Shown: positions 36,045 through 48,112, counted from the first letter of the stretch. The stretch: 64,000 nucleotides of DNA from Linnemannia elongata (GCA_036320915.1 JAXBDG010000009.1:1922001-1986000), one strand, 5' to 3'. Program-made: numbers and translations. Notes: generated by a model not told the origin, from the letters alone.

Positions 36045-37060
36045 GCTATGTCCACAATATCTTCTTCATATACCACCCATCACTTCACAATAAATGCATA
36101 CTTCCTTGAACAACAACTCTTGTGCTTTTCAGTGACATGTACTCCAGAGAAGAAAAAGGAACGTACGTAGTGTAATAACAAGGATCTAGAACCACTCATT
36201 CTACGATAGTCTAGATACTTCATGCTTTTTTTTTGTGTTATATTAGCTGTAAAGATAAATCCTCACAAATCGATTGTTGTTAGTATATGCTGGTTTAGAT
36301 TTTTTGACAAGGTCAACAAGGTACCCACTTTGAGATTGTCAACAATAGTGCACCCTCCCCCTTTTTTTCCATCTTTTACTGACCATCAACAAGAGCGCTC
36401 TTTGATCGCATGGCAGGGGGTGGTCGGCGACTTTCCAATAAAAAAAAAGCGAAAAGAGCAGACTTGACATTTCCGACCAGCAGATGGATGCAAGGCGAGG
36501 GGGTAGGAGGTAATGCTCTCACACCTGTCAAAAAGATGTCAAAAAAGAAAACAAGGAACGTTTGCCTTTTGACAACGTGCGTTTGTGATTTTGTTCAATT
36601 CTGTTCTGTCCACCCCTGAGAGCAATTGGCCCGGGTAACCCTTTTTGATGAGGAGTTTTTTTGACAGGCGAGTAGCAAAAAAAAAAAAAAAGCCATCAAT
36701 TTCTTTAGTTTATGAAGGTTGACTGACTTACTGGAGCGCTGATATCAAACTCAGGCGTGGCCCATTGCAGCACTAGCCCTTTGACCATTTTCTTTTTGGC
36801 GTGTCAATTTCGCGTTATGTTTTAACCCTCTTCCCTTTGACACCCGTATAATCCGCTACTACTATCAACAACTTCCATTGTAATAACAAGCAAATGTGTC
36901 GATAAAAGTACATAGTCTCTTTGCCTCTCAACACGAAAAAAGCGAATGAGCCATTCTTCCTTTTCTTTTGTTTCCTCTGGCAATCAAGGTTCTCATTTTT
37001 GTTTGTTCTGATAGTTTTGAAGATGCTAGACAACATAAAAATGCAACTGTATTGCTACCT
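36045..37060. promoter_or_regulatory. Intergenic region dense in TTGACA/TGTCAA sites
   Basis: Downstream of Ctr. Sites at about 36304 (TTGACAAGGTCAA, an everted pair), 36464, 36527, 36537, 36569, 36661 and 36837 (the last as TTTGACAC). Several read TTTTGACA or TGTCAAAA. An A run of about 15 lies near 36680. No gene is recognised, so the cluster may serve either the Ctr gene or the degenerate frame to its right. Confidence 0.35.
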
Positions 37061-38975
37061 ATTTGACCGCTTATCAAGGAAATCGACATGCCAGCCCTCG
37101 CGCCCTATGGAAGTCTCGAAATGGCGACAGCATGATTCTGTTCGGTGTCCCTGGCTCTCCACCGATGAAAGGATGGGGTAAGTCTGCTCGAAAGCGCTCC
37201 AAAAAATTATTCTTTTCAGCACTGCCTATCGAGGCCCCTCCTCAAGTAATTCGATCCAGCCCGGGGTCACCTATGAGGCCATTATCGTTACATGTTGATA
37301 GTGTTCGTGTTCGCTATCGGACGCCTCCTTCAGAACCAAGAACACCCTGCAGCTCTCAATATCGACCGCACCAAAAGCGACATAATCTTCAACCGCTCCG
37401 TTTATCTCGACCCTGCTTCTGCAGCACAAGTGCCTATCAACACCCAGCAGCCTCGTTTCAGGAACCAACAAAAAAATATATATATTCGCAGCGCCAAGTG
37501 AAATAATAAAAAGAGATCCGCCTATATGTAGCACGAGCTCAGAATACGGAAAAGACGGTGAAAATGACATTGCTCACACTATGGTATCAGCTTGTCGCTA
37601 TTCCTACAAGATCGTAAATGTTCTGGCGGTTGGCGGTTTACAGGATGTCAGTATAAAGGATATGGACACGGTTGATTGGGGATCGGATGCTGGCGGAGAA
37701 GTACCGTCTATTGCTGCAGCATGAAAGATGGCCTACGCCAGAGTTCAACCCATCATTCTGGTACTCAAGGCCATCTACCTACACACACAGATCCACTAGT
37801 CGGCCGCGTAAGTGAAGCGCTTCTTTTTTTTCCTCGCTTTTTTTTGGAATTCTTGTCAATACTTCAATTACATACCATTTCTCACTCAGCATCCCCTTTT
37901 CACTTGATCTTTGTATGTTTTGCTACTACCACTGACACGGTTTTGTTTTCTTTTCATTTGTTGGTGGTTGTCCAGTACAAAATGAAGAATGTCCATCCAG
38001 TGTTGAACCGAGCAACATCGTCTTTTTTTCTCATGGATACAAGAGCCATCAATATGTCAATTCTTCAATGAATATCCTGCAGGAACACATTCGCCTATGG
38101 TGGATAGGCCTAGTTGTTTCTGTCATTTGTGCGGCCAGGTTCATACTCATACACGACGCTCGATCCGATGAATATTCTATTCACCATTCAAAATACGGCG
38201 CTGGAGCTGCGAACCCGAACGCTTTGTCGCGTGAGTCCACCAAAGAAATGACACGAAATCGTCGGAGCAAACCGCCAACTACATCAATCTGCAAAACCAC
38301 CGTGGACGCCAATCAACAATCGGAAAGTTACAAGAGCATGTCCTACTCGAAACGCACAGTGTCCATAACAAAACCATCCAAAAATCACTCGTCACAAAAC
38401 TACAGCATCACCTGCAGGATCATTTCAACTACTCACTACATCGTCGAGAATGTTTCTTCGAGTCCTACTCAACTAAGGAACGATCTCCCGTTCGCTTACC
38501 GAGATTGTTACATTCTGAACATCCAGATCAATATTCGACCGCTTTCAACTTCAGAAACTCGTTTTCGATGCCCTTGTCCGCCTCTCATGTTTATCGATCG
38601 ATCAACAAGTTTGAGAATCGACACCAAGGTAGCGTAGCGAAACAAGACTGGAAAATTACAAGCATGGATCAACGATCGATGTATGGGGAAGTTGATCCAG
38701 GAAAGAAAAAACTTCCGCTGCCTTCTGTCGTCAATTGTAGTACCAACCTATCAAGAAAGAGAGAAAACTTGACCCTCGTAAATACAAGTTCTTTCCTCAT
38801 TGCACTGAATACGCCGCATAGTCCTTGTTATAGTTGTCTTCGAGGTCTGGCCAAAATCGATCTTTTACGACTCGAAAACAGATATCTTTTATATTTCTTT
38901 TGCTCTGTACTGTACTGTACTGTGCAAGTCTTGACTAAGTCCCAAGAATGCCAGTTGAATGAGATGTCGATTTGA
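37061..38975 (+). pseudogene. Degenerate or unrecognised coding-like region
   Basis: Several plus-strand blocks look protein-coding but sit in different frames and are broken mainly by TGA. One block near 37300-37480 reads NIDRTKSDIIFNRSVYLDPA. A block at 37491-37800 contains VSIKDMDTVDWGSDAGGEVP, then TGA, then MAYARVQPIILVLKAIYL. A block at 38115-38975 starts with a zinc-finger-like CFCHLCGQVHTHTRRS, is broken by two TGA, then stays open for about 240 codons. Splice-like sites are present (CCTGCAG at about 38081, GTGAGT at about 38232), so a multi-exon gene is possible. No family recognised; the function is unassigned. Confidence 0.3.
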
Positions 38976-40491
38976 ACCCATCGGGCGCCGCCAATCGCTA
39001 CGAGAAAGCTTTGTTGAATGAAGGATACCATTCATTTGTGGGCTTTTCTTGTGTTCTGGTGCCTTTTGTGATAAGCGGTGCATTTACTTGCAGCCTTCAC
39101 TGCGTTTGCAGCAGCAATTTTTTTTTTTTTTTTTTTTTTTTTTGCATCCCGCTCGTTCGTCCTGCAGGCCAGAGAGACAGACAGACAAACAGACTAACCC
39201 AGACCAAATCCCTGTCAAAATTGACAAGGCTGTCAAAAGAGAAGTGCGATGGACCCGAGTCAGAAATGTGTCAAGACACTGACATTACAGAAACTTCCAA
39301 CCAAAATAAAGTTTACTTTTGACAACCATCTTTGCTGCTTAACCAATTCGTATTTTTTTGACGTATCCCCACTAGTTGAGTGGATGACTCGGGACCAATC
39401 TGCTTTTCTGTCATGCATGATGGCCGTTCAGTGCAGTTCAACAAAAAGCGGACTAAAAAGGCGCCGATCGATTGTTGTGTTGAGGCTATTGATGAGCTAC
39501 ATCTCCCTACTTTACAGCAAACACTTGTTCTTCTACTGAATGTGGCAATGGCAAAGGTACGGTACATGCAGACCATACGTGTGGATCTGAGTTTTGGCAA
39601 AACAGATGGAGTGCAAAAGATGAGGTGGGTGTCGATTCCTCAATTGGGAGGTAGATCCGAACAGCACAGTTGACAAAGGGAAGAGTGAGGAGGTACAAGT
39701 CTCGTGGCCACACATACCCTTCTCATTTTATTTTATTTCCTTTGATGTGGGCCATATTCTTATCATCTGTAAGCAAACAAAGCCTCTCGGTCGCAGTTTG
39801 TCACACTCACTCGGTCATCTTTTTTTTTCTTCATCTTCAACTCGATCTTAATTCTCCTCCCTCTCTCTCCCCTTACAGCGTCGCCTCAATCCTTCTGTCG
39901 TTTTTTATTTTTTCATTTAGAGGAAATCTGATTAGCGTGTGAACGAAGGGGGTTATTGTGGTTTACCGAGGAGGCTCGAGGAAGGGTTGAAAATAAAGTT
40001 GTATTTTGACAGGCCTGCCATTGGTGAGTTGCTCACACACCTCAACGGTACTCAATTTTTACGTCTTTGTTTGTGTGTGCTTGGTTTAGTGCTCTCCTAT
40101 CGACTCAATCAGCCATCGCAAGGCAAGGCAAGGCGAAGGGATGGGTACCCTCTTCGTATTCGTCCTCTTTGTTTTCCATTCTGACTTCCGCTCAACCGTC
40201 AGCCATCTCATGGACTGAGGCGTAAAAACCTAAAGGAAAAGAGGGCATCTGTCAATTCCGACAAGCACACCAGCACTGATCTTGGGAGACCAGACCCCTC
40301 AGCCTCGACCCCCGCCAGCCAGGGGCAAGAAAAACAATAACAAACGGCAAGGCTCCCTTCACCCCCCTAGCTTCGATATAAAAGCGGTCGCTTCCTTTCG
40401 TTTCACTTTCTTTTTTCTCCCTTCTTTATCTTCGATCCACACTCATCCCCTTCCAACCGTCTCGCCCTTTTACATCCTCACATAACCAACA
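38976..40491. promoter_or_regulatory. Upstream region of the YcnI-like gene with inverted TTGACA repeats
   Basis: Contains a perfect inverted repeat TGTCAA-AA-TTGACA (39213-39226), immediately followed by TGTCAAAAG (39231). Further sites: TTTTGACAACC (about 39318), TTTTGACAGGC (about 40005) and TGTCAATTCCGACA (40250-40263). A 26-nt T run lies at 39118-39143, and a TATA box TATAAAAG at 40377-40384, 108 bp before the start. No gene is supported within. Confidence 0.45.
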
Positions 40492-41130
40492 ATGAAGTTC
40501 CTCGCTGTCGCCACCGCTGTCGTCTCGACCCTCCTCTTGGCCGCCTCCAACGTTGAGGCCCACGTTACCGCCAACCCCTCCGTCGGTGTCTCTGGCGCTT
40601 ACTTCCAGACCAACTTCCGTGTCCCCCACGGCTGTGAAGGCAACGCCACCGACCTCGTTATCGTCGAGATCCCCAAGAACGTCACCTCGGTCAAGCCCCG
40701 CGCCACCTACCCCTGGAACACCACCATCAACATGATTCCCCTTGCCGTCCCAATCGTCACCCCCACCGGCACCGTCAACATGACCGTCGGCTCCGTCACC
40801 TGGTCAAACGGCAACCTCGCCGATAACATGTACGAGGATTTCGGCCTTCAGTTCAAGCTCCCCCAGATCATTGGACCCCTCTACTGGAGCGTTTACCAGC
40901 ACTGCGTCAACGGTGGCTGGCAAAACTGGACCAACATCCCCGATGCCAAGGGTGCCACTGCCGGCTTCCCCGCTGCCGTCATCACCATCTCTAACACCAC
41001 CACTACTGCCCCCGGAGCCAGCCCTTCCACCGGTGGTGACAACAAGAGCGCCGCCGTTGCCTCCCAGATCTTTGGTCTTGGCCAGGTTGCCCTCATCGGT
41101 GCCGGTGCCTTGATGTTGGCCATGCTCTAA
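40492..41130 (+). CDS. YcnI-like (DUF1775) secreted, probably GPI-anchored copper-binding protein
   Basis: Single exon, 212 residues. The signal peptide ends VEA, leaving His24 as the mature N-terminus (HVTANPSVGVSGAYFQTNFR). In YcnI proteins this N-terminal His takes part in copper binding. The next block, FRVPHGCEGNATDLVIVEIP, is the family signature. The domain carries many N-glycosylation sequons and ends with a Ser/Thr/Gly stalk and hydrophobic tail consistent with a GPI anchor. In bacteria ycnI lies beside copper uptake genes; here it lies 4.4 kb from a Ctr transporter gene. A TATA box and TTGACA sites lie upstream, AATAAA at 41267. Family call is strong; the fungal role is inferred. 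Confidence 0.85.
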   Translation: MKFLAVATAVVSTLLLAASNVEAHVTANPSVGVSGAYFQTNFRVPHGCEGNATDLVIVEIPKNVTSVKPRATYPWNTTINMIPLAVPIVTPTGTVNMTVGSVTWSNGNLADNMYEDFGLQFKLPQIIGPLYWSVYQHCVNGGWQNWTNIPDAKGATAGFPAAVITISNTTTTAPGASPSTGGDNKSAAVASQIFGLGQVALIGAGALMLAML

Positions 41131-41704
41131 AGCAAACTACCCAGTTTGTCGTCGGTTCTGCGGTTTGAGGAGACATAGAGAAAGAGAGGAGTAACAAAAA
41201 CCTGCATGTTCCTTTTGCAACACATACATACACTTCCTAATCACCCACCCACCACCATTAATCATTAATAAACCTAGCCCTGTATATACTACTTTGAAAG
41301 CAATAACGTTTGCCTTTTTGTGTCTGTGTTCATTGTCAACCAAGATGCATGCAAGTAAGAAAAAGGATGCATACCGCCAAAACACTAGTAGTCCAATCGA
41401 ACACTGTGCGTGTATGTGTGCACGTCGAGTTCAGATTCGTGCTCTTCTGCCTGGGTATATGTTCCATCCAGCTTGAACACCTTGGGAAACAGTAAAAGTA
41501 AGGCTGGTAATGGCAAAAGGTCGCGTCAAGGGTACGTTATATTGTGTGTTTGCTTTTTTCGCGTCCACGCGTGCAAACAGCGATTACCACATGAATCCAC
41601 TTGCCACCAAATAATTTTGACTCTTTGTTTCCATTTCTTCCTTTCCTTCTCTTTCTCTTACTCTTCCTGCATACTGCTTGCTTCTTTTTACTCCGTCACT
41701 CAAC
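41131..41704. other. Spacer between YcnI-like gene and coiled-coil gene
   Basis: Contains the YcnI-like 3' UTR and a CT-rich leader for the following gene. No other feature seen. Confidence 0.55.
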
Positions 41705-44264
41705 ATGCATCCACCTACACCTACTGTCGCCAGATCCAGGGATCAGCCCTCTTCGTCCTCCTCCCGTGCAGCTCCGTTGTCCCAGTACCCAATACGAACT
41801 ACTTCAACAGCATATGTCTCATCCTTGCCATACAAAGCTCCACAAACAACGGCTACTCTCTTTCCCACTCAACGACCGCCCTGTCACTGTGACCTTGAGT
41901 CTGAGCGGCAGAGGCACTTGAGGCAGAACCAGGACATCATTCGCCTTCTATCCCTCAAGTCTATCCAGATCCGTCGATCCGACGCAGAGATATCCCAACT
42001 CGAACGGACAAATCTGGAACTCACCGTTGCACTACACAGAGCGCAAAGAGAACTGGAGGAGAAGTCAACAGCCAACACAGCTTCTCTCCACTACCTCACA
42101 TGTTCACCCACTACAGCAAACCTTCAGGAAGAATGGATCCAGTTGAGCCAGACGCAGCAGGCTATTACTTACCTCCAACAGCACATCGAGCCGGGGTTGC
42201 CACCACACCATACGCAACCTAACCGAGACTGCTCTGACTGTGAACGAGACTACGCTAGTGACGCCGATCTCATGTTGTCGTTGACGCCTCGAAGCAAGAA
42301 ACGAAAACTGGAGTCACTTACAGTCTCGAGGGATCACCCTCGAGACTTGGCTATGATCAAGCTGGAGCATATTCGTGCCATCTATCAGGTACATTTTGTT
42401 TTTCCATTTTCTCGTGAGTATAATTATTTCCACCATATTCTAACACTACGTTTTTTTTTATCTTCTTGACAAACAATTTCAAACAGCATGAACAGAATGC
42501 TCTCGTCGAGGTGATGCGGTCGCACCGGTCTACAACTGAACTCTACAAGGAGACTCTCAGGATCTTGAGCGAGGATCGAGAATGCTCCAACAGCAATGAG
42601 TACACCAGCATCAGCGGAAGAAGTCACACCAGTCAGCCCGATCAAAGATTCGATCAGCTACTGGACCCATCTCGTTACTTTTCAGAGGCGCTGTTGCTTC
42701 CATCAGACCGCTCAGCTCAGCCGTCCACTGCACTTGTGACACCACCACATGTCAAGCGAGCACGAGTGCAGCAGACGCCCTCCCCTCTGCCATTCTTCAA
42801 TATGGATACAGAAACTGATGAGGTTGAAAGTGACCTCACTAACCCGACACCGGATTTCTCGCGACCACTTCTCACTGAACCAGCGCAAGTTAGATGTGAA
42901 CGAGCGTTCACGTCATGTTTGACCAGTTTGATTGCAGAGGGGGTAGGTAGTGAGAGCCAACGATCGATCTTCCACGCGTCAACCGAACCAGCTCCTCAGA
43001 TATCAAACAATTCTCGCGAGTCAGCGCGACGATTAAAACGACCTGTAAGTGGCTAGATTGGTAGAGTACTTCATTGTTTTTTTTCTTCGGTACAGAACTC
43101 TATCTAATTCTTCACCACTTCACTAACTTGCAGGTATCTGGGGTCGGGGCAAGCATTTTGTCTAATATATCCGAACAGGTTGAACACTTCGTTCACGTCA
43201 TCGCGGACACTATCATGTCGGAGTCATCACAATCAGAATCATCTCTCGATGTACCTCTGCCAGCGCCAAGGCAATCGATTGATCCTCAAGACTTAATTGT
43301 CGGTAACCAGAAACCTCAGACAACCCCAGCGACACCCAGGACACCGAAGAGACAGTTGATGACAAGTCCCTATCGCCGCCAGGAAACTTCGTCCACTATA
43401 AAAGTGTCGCCTTCTGCCGCAGCGAGAAGGGATAGTTACTTACGGGAGCTCGCCAAGGCCAAGGCTCAGTCCAAGAAGCTTGTTGCCATGTTCAAAAAAA
43501 AGGGTGCAGGTGCCAAAGCGAGCACATCGTCAGAGACCTCCTTTGCAGCCAAGAGCGAGGATACAGGCGCAGTGGCCCAGCCTGGCCTCGGCAACCACGC
43601 CAATAAGACACCGAGCAGCACAGAGACGGAATCTATGAACTTGACGATGACGACATCGCCGACTGATACAAAAACGGCTGCTGCCTTAGGAAAGAACACC
43701 AGTCGCTCGCCCTCACGCATCCCTCGCGCCATCGGACAGCAGCGTCGATCGGGAAGCACTAGATCGTTAGTCATTCATCGGTCTGGTATCCAACCCGACA
43801 AGCTCAAGTCGCTCACCGCGGGTCAGCTCCTTCGCCGGATGAACAAGTCTCTCTTAGGTTCTACACGGCTTCCTGTTCTGCCAAGAAAGATTGTCCAAAA
43901 AGGAGTGTCATCGAATGTCCACCTTGCGCCGCTGACACTAACAGCTAAAGGACTATCGTCAACAATCTCCGCTATCACCATCAAGTCCTCGACTCCGGCC
44001 TCGACTCCGGCCTCGACTCCAAATATGGCCTCATCTCCTTTGGACGCACCCCCACCCTCGACAGCTGCGACGGCGATGAATGCCGAAGCAGCAGCAAACC
44101 ATGTGATACACCCTCCAGTGAAAACAATGACGAAGGCAAAGGCGACCCCTAAACCCTCGCCTGCAGTCGCTGTCAAGTCCCGACGGGTGACCAGGTCCAT
44201 TCTTTCTGACAACTTTAGACGTGTAACCCGGTCAGCAACAGCGGCTGCCTCACAGATATTATGA
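41705..44264 (+). CDS. Coiled-coil basic nuclear protein, possibly shugoshin-like
   Basis: Three exons: 41705-42388, 42487-43044 and 43134-44264; 790 residues. An N-terminal coiled coil at about 70-118 (RQNQDIIRLLSLKSIQIRRS, ISQLERTNLELTVALHRAQR) is followed by long Ser/Thr/Pro-rich disordered sequence with basic patches such as SKKRKLE and HVKRAR. The C-terminal end has repeated RRVTRS blocks. A short N-terminal coiled coil plus a basic C-terminal box is the shugoshin layout (protects centromeric cohesin via PP2A), but the conserved SGO C-box is not clearly seen. Other chromosomal coiled-coil proteins are possible. The 12-nt repeat GACTCCGGCCTC occurs at 43990-44020. The ATG at 41705 is the first in frame. 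Confidence 0.6.
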
Positions 44265-44819
44265 GTTGAAGCGAAAGCCCGTATCTGAACGTCACAACGA
44301 CTATCAGCACTGATTACTTCACGGAATGACTTCATAGGAATGGATGATATACTAGGGCGAGCGAGTGGATTTGTTACGTTGCCTTCTTTGCTTTTAGAAA
44401 ATAGAACACATACACCCTTTTACACATTAAATGCACGATCGATTTACTAGCACTGCCCAAAACGATAAGAAGAAAAAAATAGGATGAGGTGGTGGGCGAC
44501 AACATTGAGCTTGCATGAAGAGGTATTTCGAATGGAGAAGGACAAACACATGTAGAAAAATAACGACAATGGAGGGAAAGAAGGAGTTGCGACTAAGGGC
44601 TTCGTCACACCACCAGTCCTCAAACGACTTCCAGTGCAGCAACCGCCTCAGCGAACCAGCCAGCTTGTAGGTGACTGAGATAGACTTACGTCGACAAGGA
44701 TGGGATTTTCATTTTACAAATATGCCTGCTAATCGCCATCGTCCGTGCGTATGCCAAAATAGGCGATCGCGATCGACGCCACTCCACCTCCTCATTCGCC
44801 CGAACAACAGAGTAACACC
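44265..44819. other. Spacer after the coiled-coil gene
   Basis: About 550 bp of mixed sequence. Short open frames occur but none has family motifs. Confidence 0.5.
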
Positions 44820-45669
44820 ATGGGCGACACGTCCGCCGCCAGTGACCCTGCTCCTTCACGAAACCATTCAGGACCAAATCTCCGCGCGCAGCAACAGCAA
44901 CAGTGTCAACAGACAATCACTGTTAACCCTCAGGAGTTGATCAACATGAACCAATCTCAGTGCCTCCACCAAAGCGCCACAAGACCGCCACTTATGACTC
45001 CTCCAAGGAAAACTCCAACAGGATTAACGACATTGTCGCCTTTTCACCTAAAGCTTCAGAATATCTCGAGAATACCCAAAAAGATCACGACCTTCGTTAC
45101 AGCCTCCGGCCGCCACCGAGACGACAAGCAATGGCACCAGGCGGTGTGGGCAGGAGCGCGTTAAAGTCAAAAGAGAAGACTGATAGCCTCATCATCAGCT
45201 TCAAGAACCTGCCTAGTCGTACCGATGGTGCCAGTACAAAAGAGCCTTGCAGCGGTCAAGATTTGATGACACGAAGCCGATGCAGCCGACTCCCTGTTCT
45301 AACGACCGCTCACTCTTCCACAACTCAACAATAGCAACAGCAACAAGACGAAAAACTCTGGAACCTGACGTTATTACAATATTGGGGTCTGAGCCTGAAC
45401 CAGATATTGAGTCTAACACAGAACCGGGCATTGAATCTGACCCAGAGCCCGAGATTGAGTCAGAGGTTGAGACGGGGCTGGAGACCGAGGAGTCGGGAGG
45501 CCAAGGGGGGCGGGCACGCGTGGAGGGGTGGCCGAGCGCTGGATTGTGGATGCTATGGTCATCCCCATCCCTAGGTGGCTCCGATACTATAAGCGCCGTT
45601 GATTGGGTTGGGAGGAGATTTAACAAACGCGGCGAAGGGGGGTCTTGTCTGATGTTGCTTCTACAATGA
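44820..45669 (+). CDS. Unassigned gene with KEN box and acidic repeats (model uncertain)
   Basis: Two coding-like frames overlap. From about 44934 one frame reads PPPKRHKTATYDSSKENSNR with a KEN degron-like motif, then DLRYSLRPPPRRQ, to a stop at 45334. It could be joined to the ATG at 44820 by an intron at 44842-44933, though that donor is weak. A second frame (about 45247-45669) contains the acidic repeat EPEPDIESNTEPGIESDPEP. A splice linking the two is likely but was not resolved; a pseudogene or a sequence indel is also possible. No family is recognised. It lies 0.56 kb after the shugoshin-like gene. Confidence 0.35.
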
Positions 45670-46843
45670 ATTGCATGAGAGCGGAATTGCGAATCGAATG
45701 TGTGCTTGACTCGACACGCGCTTCAAGTACTTTGTTCACGCTTGTTATTGTACCGACCCGATTTATATTCTGTGCTCAAAGAGCAGACAACAGAAACGGA
45801 GACAATGCTAGATCCTACTTCCTTCTTTCTCCCCCTCTCGACCGATTCATGTACAGGAAAAAGAACAAACATAACCATAGAACCTCCGCACAGGCCATCA
45901 TCCAAAGACAACTCTAAATAAATAAAAAAATGAAAAAACAACAGAAGGAAAAAAAAAAAAAATTGGGCGTAGTGCAAACAAGAAAAAAAAAAAAAGGAGG
46001 TCGAAGCAAGGAGAAGGCGATGTTCAGTTCATTTCTTATTGTTGTTTCCTCTCCTCGAATCGATTTTCCATCCTCGTCCCTTTTTTTTTCTTTTGTTTGC
46101 ATCCATTGTTCAGATGCATTCATCTACTTGTTCAACACCAGATCATCCATCAATCGGTTATTGTTCTGTTTTATTTTTTATTCAATGTGCTACAAGAAAT
46201 TCCTGCCTATATGCGCTCCTTGAGCTCTTTTGATGTCGAAAAAGACGCCTGTAACCAGCGAAGAGGAGAATGAGTAGTACCAGATGTGTGAAAAAGGTCA
46301 ATGCAAGGGAGAAAACAAGCTAACAAGTATGTGAGTGTCAAAAGTCTAAGTAAGAAAAGCAAAGAAAACAATAAAAGTGTTGTGCCGACCTGAGTTTGCC
46401 TTATCTGCTGCCGCAAAGGCGAATCGCCTGTGGGAGAGAGGGGTTCTGGCTAGTTGCTGGCCGTCGATGTCGCAAGTGCTCCTGATGTCGATTTTTGTTG
46501 TTGCTGTTGTCGGTTCATCCACCAAAGCAAATAAGATGCAATTAGGATGAAACAAAAGAACGAAAAAAAAGGCGACTAAAGCAGTCTGGTGAAAGAAATG
46601 AACGAAGGGGTTGCCACAAGTCAACAGATCAAAAGCAGGAAAAAAGGAAAGAAAACGAAGGAACTGAAAGTGGATATTGCTGGGTTATTTTCTTTTGTCA
46701 ATAGATCTTATCGATGGATGGATGTTGGAGTACTGAAAGAAAAAAAAAATGGGATTCATTCCATGGGATCGCCTTCGCCCACACATACAGTCAGTAAGGG
46801 GTTGATGTGATTGATCCCGATGTTCCTGTCCTGGTCCTGTCCT
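45670..46843. other. Spacer before the Yippee gene 3' end
   Basis: Rich in short A and T runs (about 45950, 45990, 46080, 46740). Contains AATAAATAAA-like sequence at 45914-45923, a plausible polyadenylation signal for the plus-strand gene. No gene is supported. Confidence 0.5.
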
Positions 46844-48112
46844 TTATGCGCCCGAGACATAGTGGAGGAGCGTTCTTTCCAGGATGAAGCGCCCTTCCTT
46901 GTATTGTTCCGTTTGCTCATAGGCCACAAGCTAATTGCATCGATAATAATAGGTTCAAGAAACAAATTAATAAGAAAAAAAGTAGGAAAAACTCGTGACA
47001 AGGTAAAAAAACAAGTGAGGATATCATGGTCGTTATCGAATGATCTAGTCACGTTTTGGGAGAGGAAGAAGTGGACAAGTAGCAGTAAAGTGAATGACTT
47101 ACATATTTCCAGCCGACAACGGTGGCACATTCGGCGCAATGGATGTCCTGGACCGTATGCAGACCTGTCCTCATATTCCGGTCCTCTGCTTCGCCCGTAT
47201 AGACATTGATCCTATGAAATTCTCAAGAGCATGAAAGTTGTCTGTAAGTATGGAAAGGAGAGAGAGAGAGTTCGAGGGGAGTGGCCATGTATGAAGAATG
47301 GGCCAAGGGAAATCGCATTGAGGGTGGTTGCTGAGCCATATGGTGATACTTACACGTTTGAGAAGAGGTAAGCTCTTCCGAACTGGCCATGGAATTGCTA
47401 CGCAAAAGGAAAATGAGTAAAGGCGGTCAAGTGTCAGTCGAAGGGTGAAAAGGGTCAGATGTGTGAGAAAGAGGAGCAACGATACTGGCTAGACCGAACA
47501 ACAGAATGTATTTCCTTTCTCCTTCTCCCTACTCTCTCCTGTGGCTATTGTTCTTGATGCTATTGTTGTTGTTTGTTCTTCCATCCTCTCCTTTGTTTTC
47601 ATGTGTGTGTGTGTGTGTGTGTGCGTGGGGACAATTTGCATGTTTCATCGCACGGAGTCACTCTTCCGTCGTCACCCTTTTACTCTCTCTCTCTCTGTAC
47701 CCCTCACTACCCTTCCCCTCACCTCCGCCCCTCGGATGTCATCCATGTACGAGGATTGGAGGGTCAGGTAATGATGTCGAAGTCAAGAGGATGTATACGT
47801 GAGAAATTTCCACAACCAATCTTTTGTTTCTCTCCACCCTTACTTTCCCCCATGGCCTGCCACGAGGACATCACCAGTCAGCCTTTCTCGCTGATTAATC
47901 TCCACCAGCGACAAGCGCAGAGTAGTTAGTCGGGCAGAAGGGTATCTGGAAAGGAGCAATGCCCTTGGGGTTTAGAGTAAAAAGAAGACAGTGGGAGCGG
48001 TGTGTGGATTTACCCTAGAGATGATATGATCGTGTGTAGCAAAGTGGGTCTTGCAGGCGTTGCAGCCCAGGATCTTTTCTCCGTGGAGGTATTTCTTGTA
48101 GACGATTCCCAT
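46844..48112 (-). CDS. Yippee-like zinc-binding protein (Moh1/YPEL family)
   Basis: Four exons: 48112-48014, 47397-47354, 47211-47103 and 46930-46844; 112 residues, the usual Yippee length. Seen: [79 protein letters not shown] and [20 protein letters not shown]. The two CxxC pairs (CNAC, CAEC) bind one zinc ion, and [10 protein letters not shown] is the family hallmark. YPEL proteins are linked to the CTLH/GID ubiquitin ligase and to stress survival in yeast (Moh1). The large first intron (48013-47398) includes a TG microsatellite near 47600-47622. AATAAA was not searched for on this strand. Confidence 0.95.
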
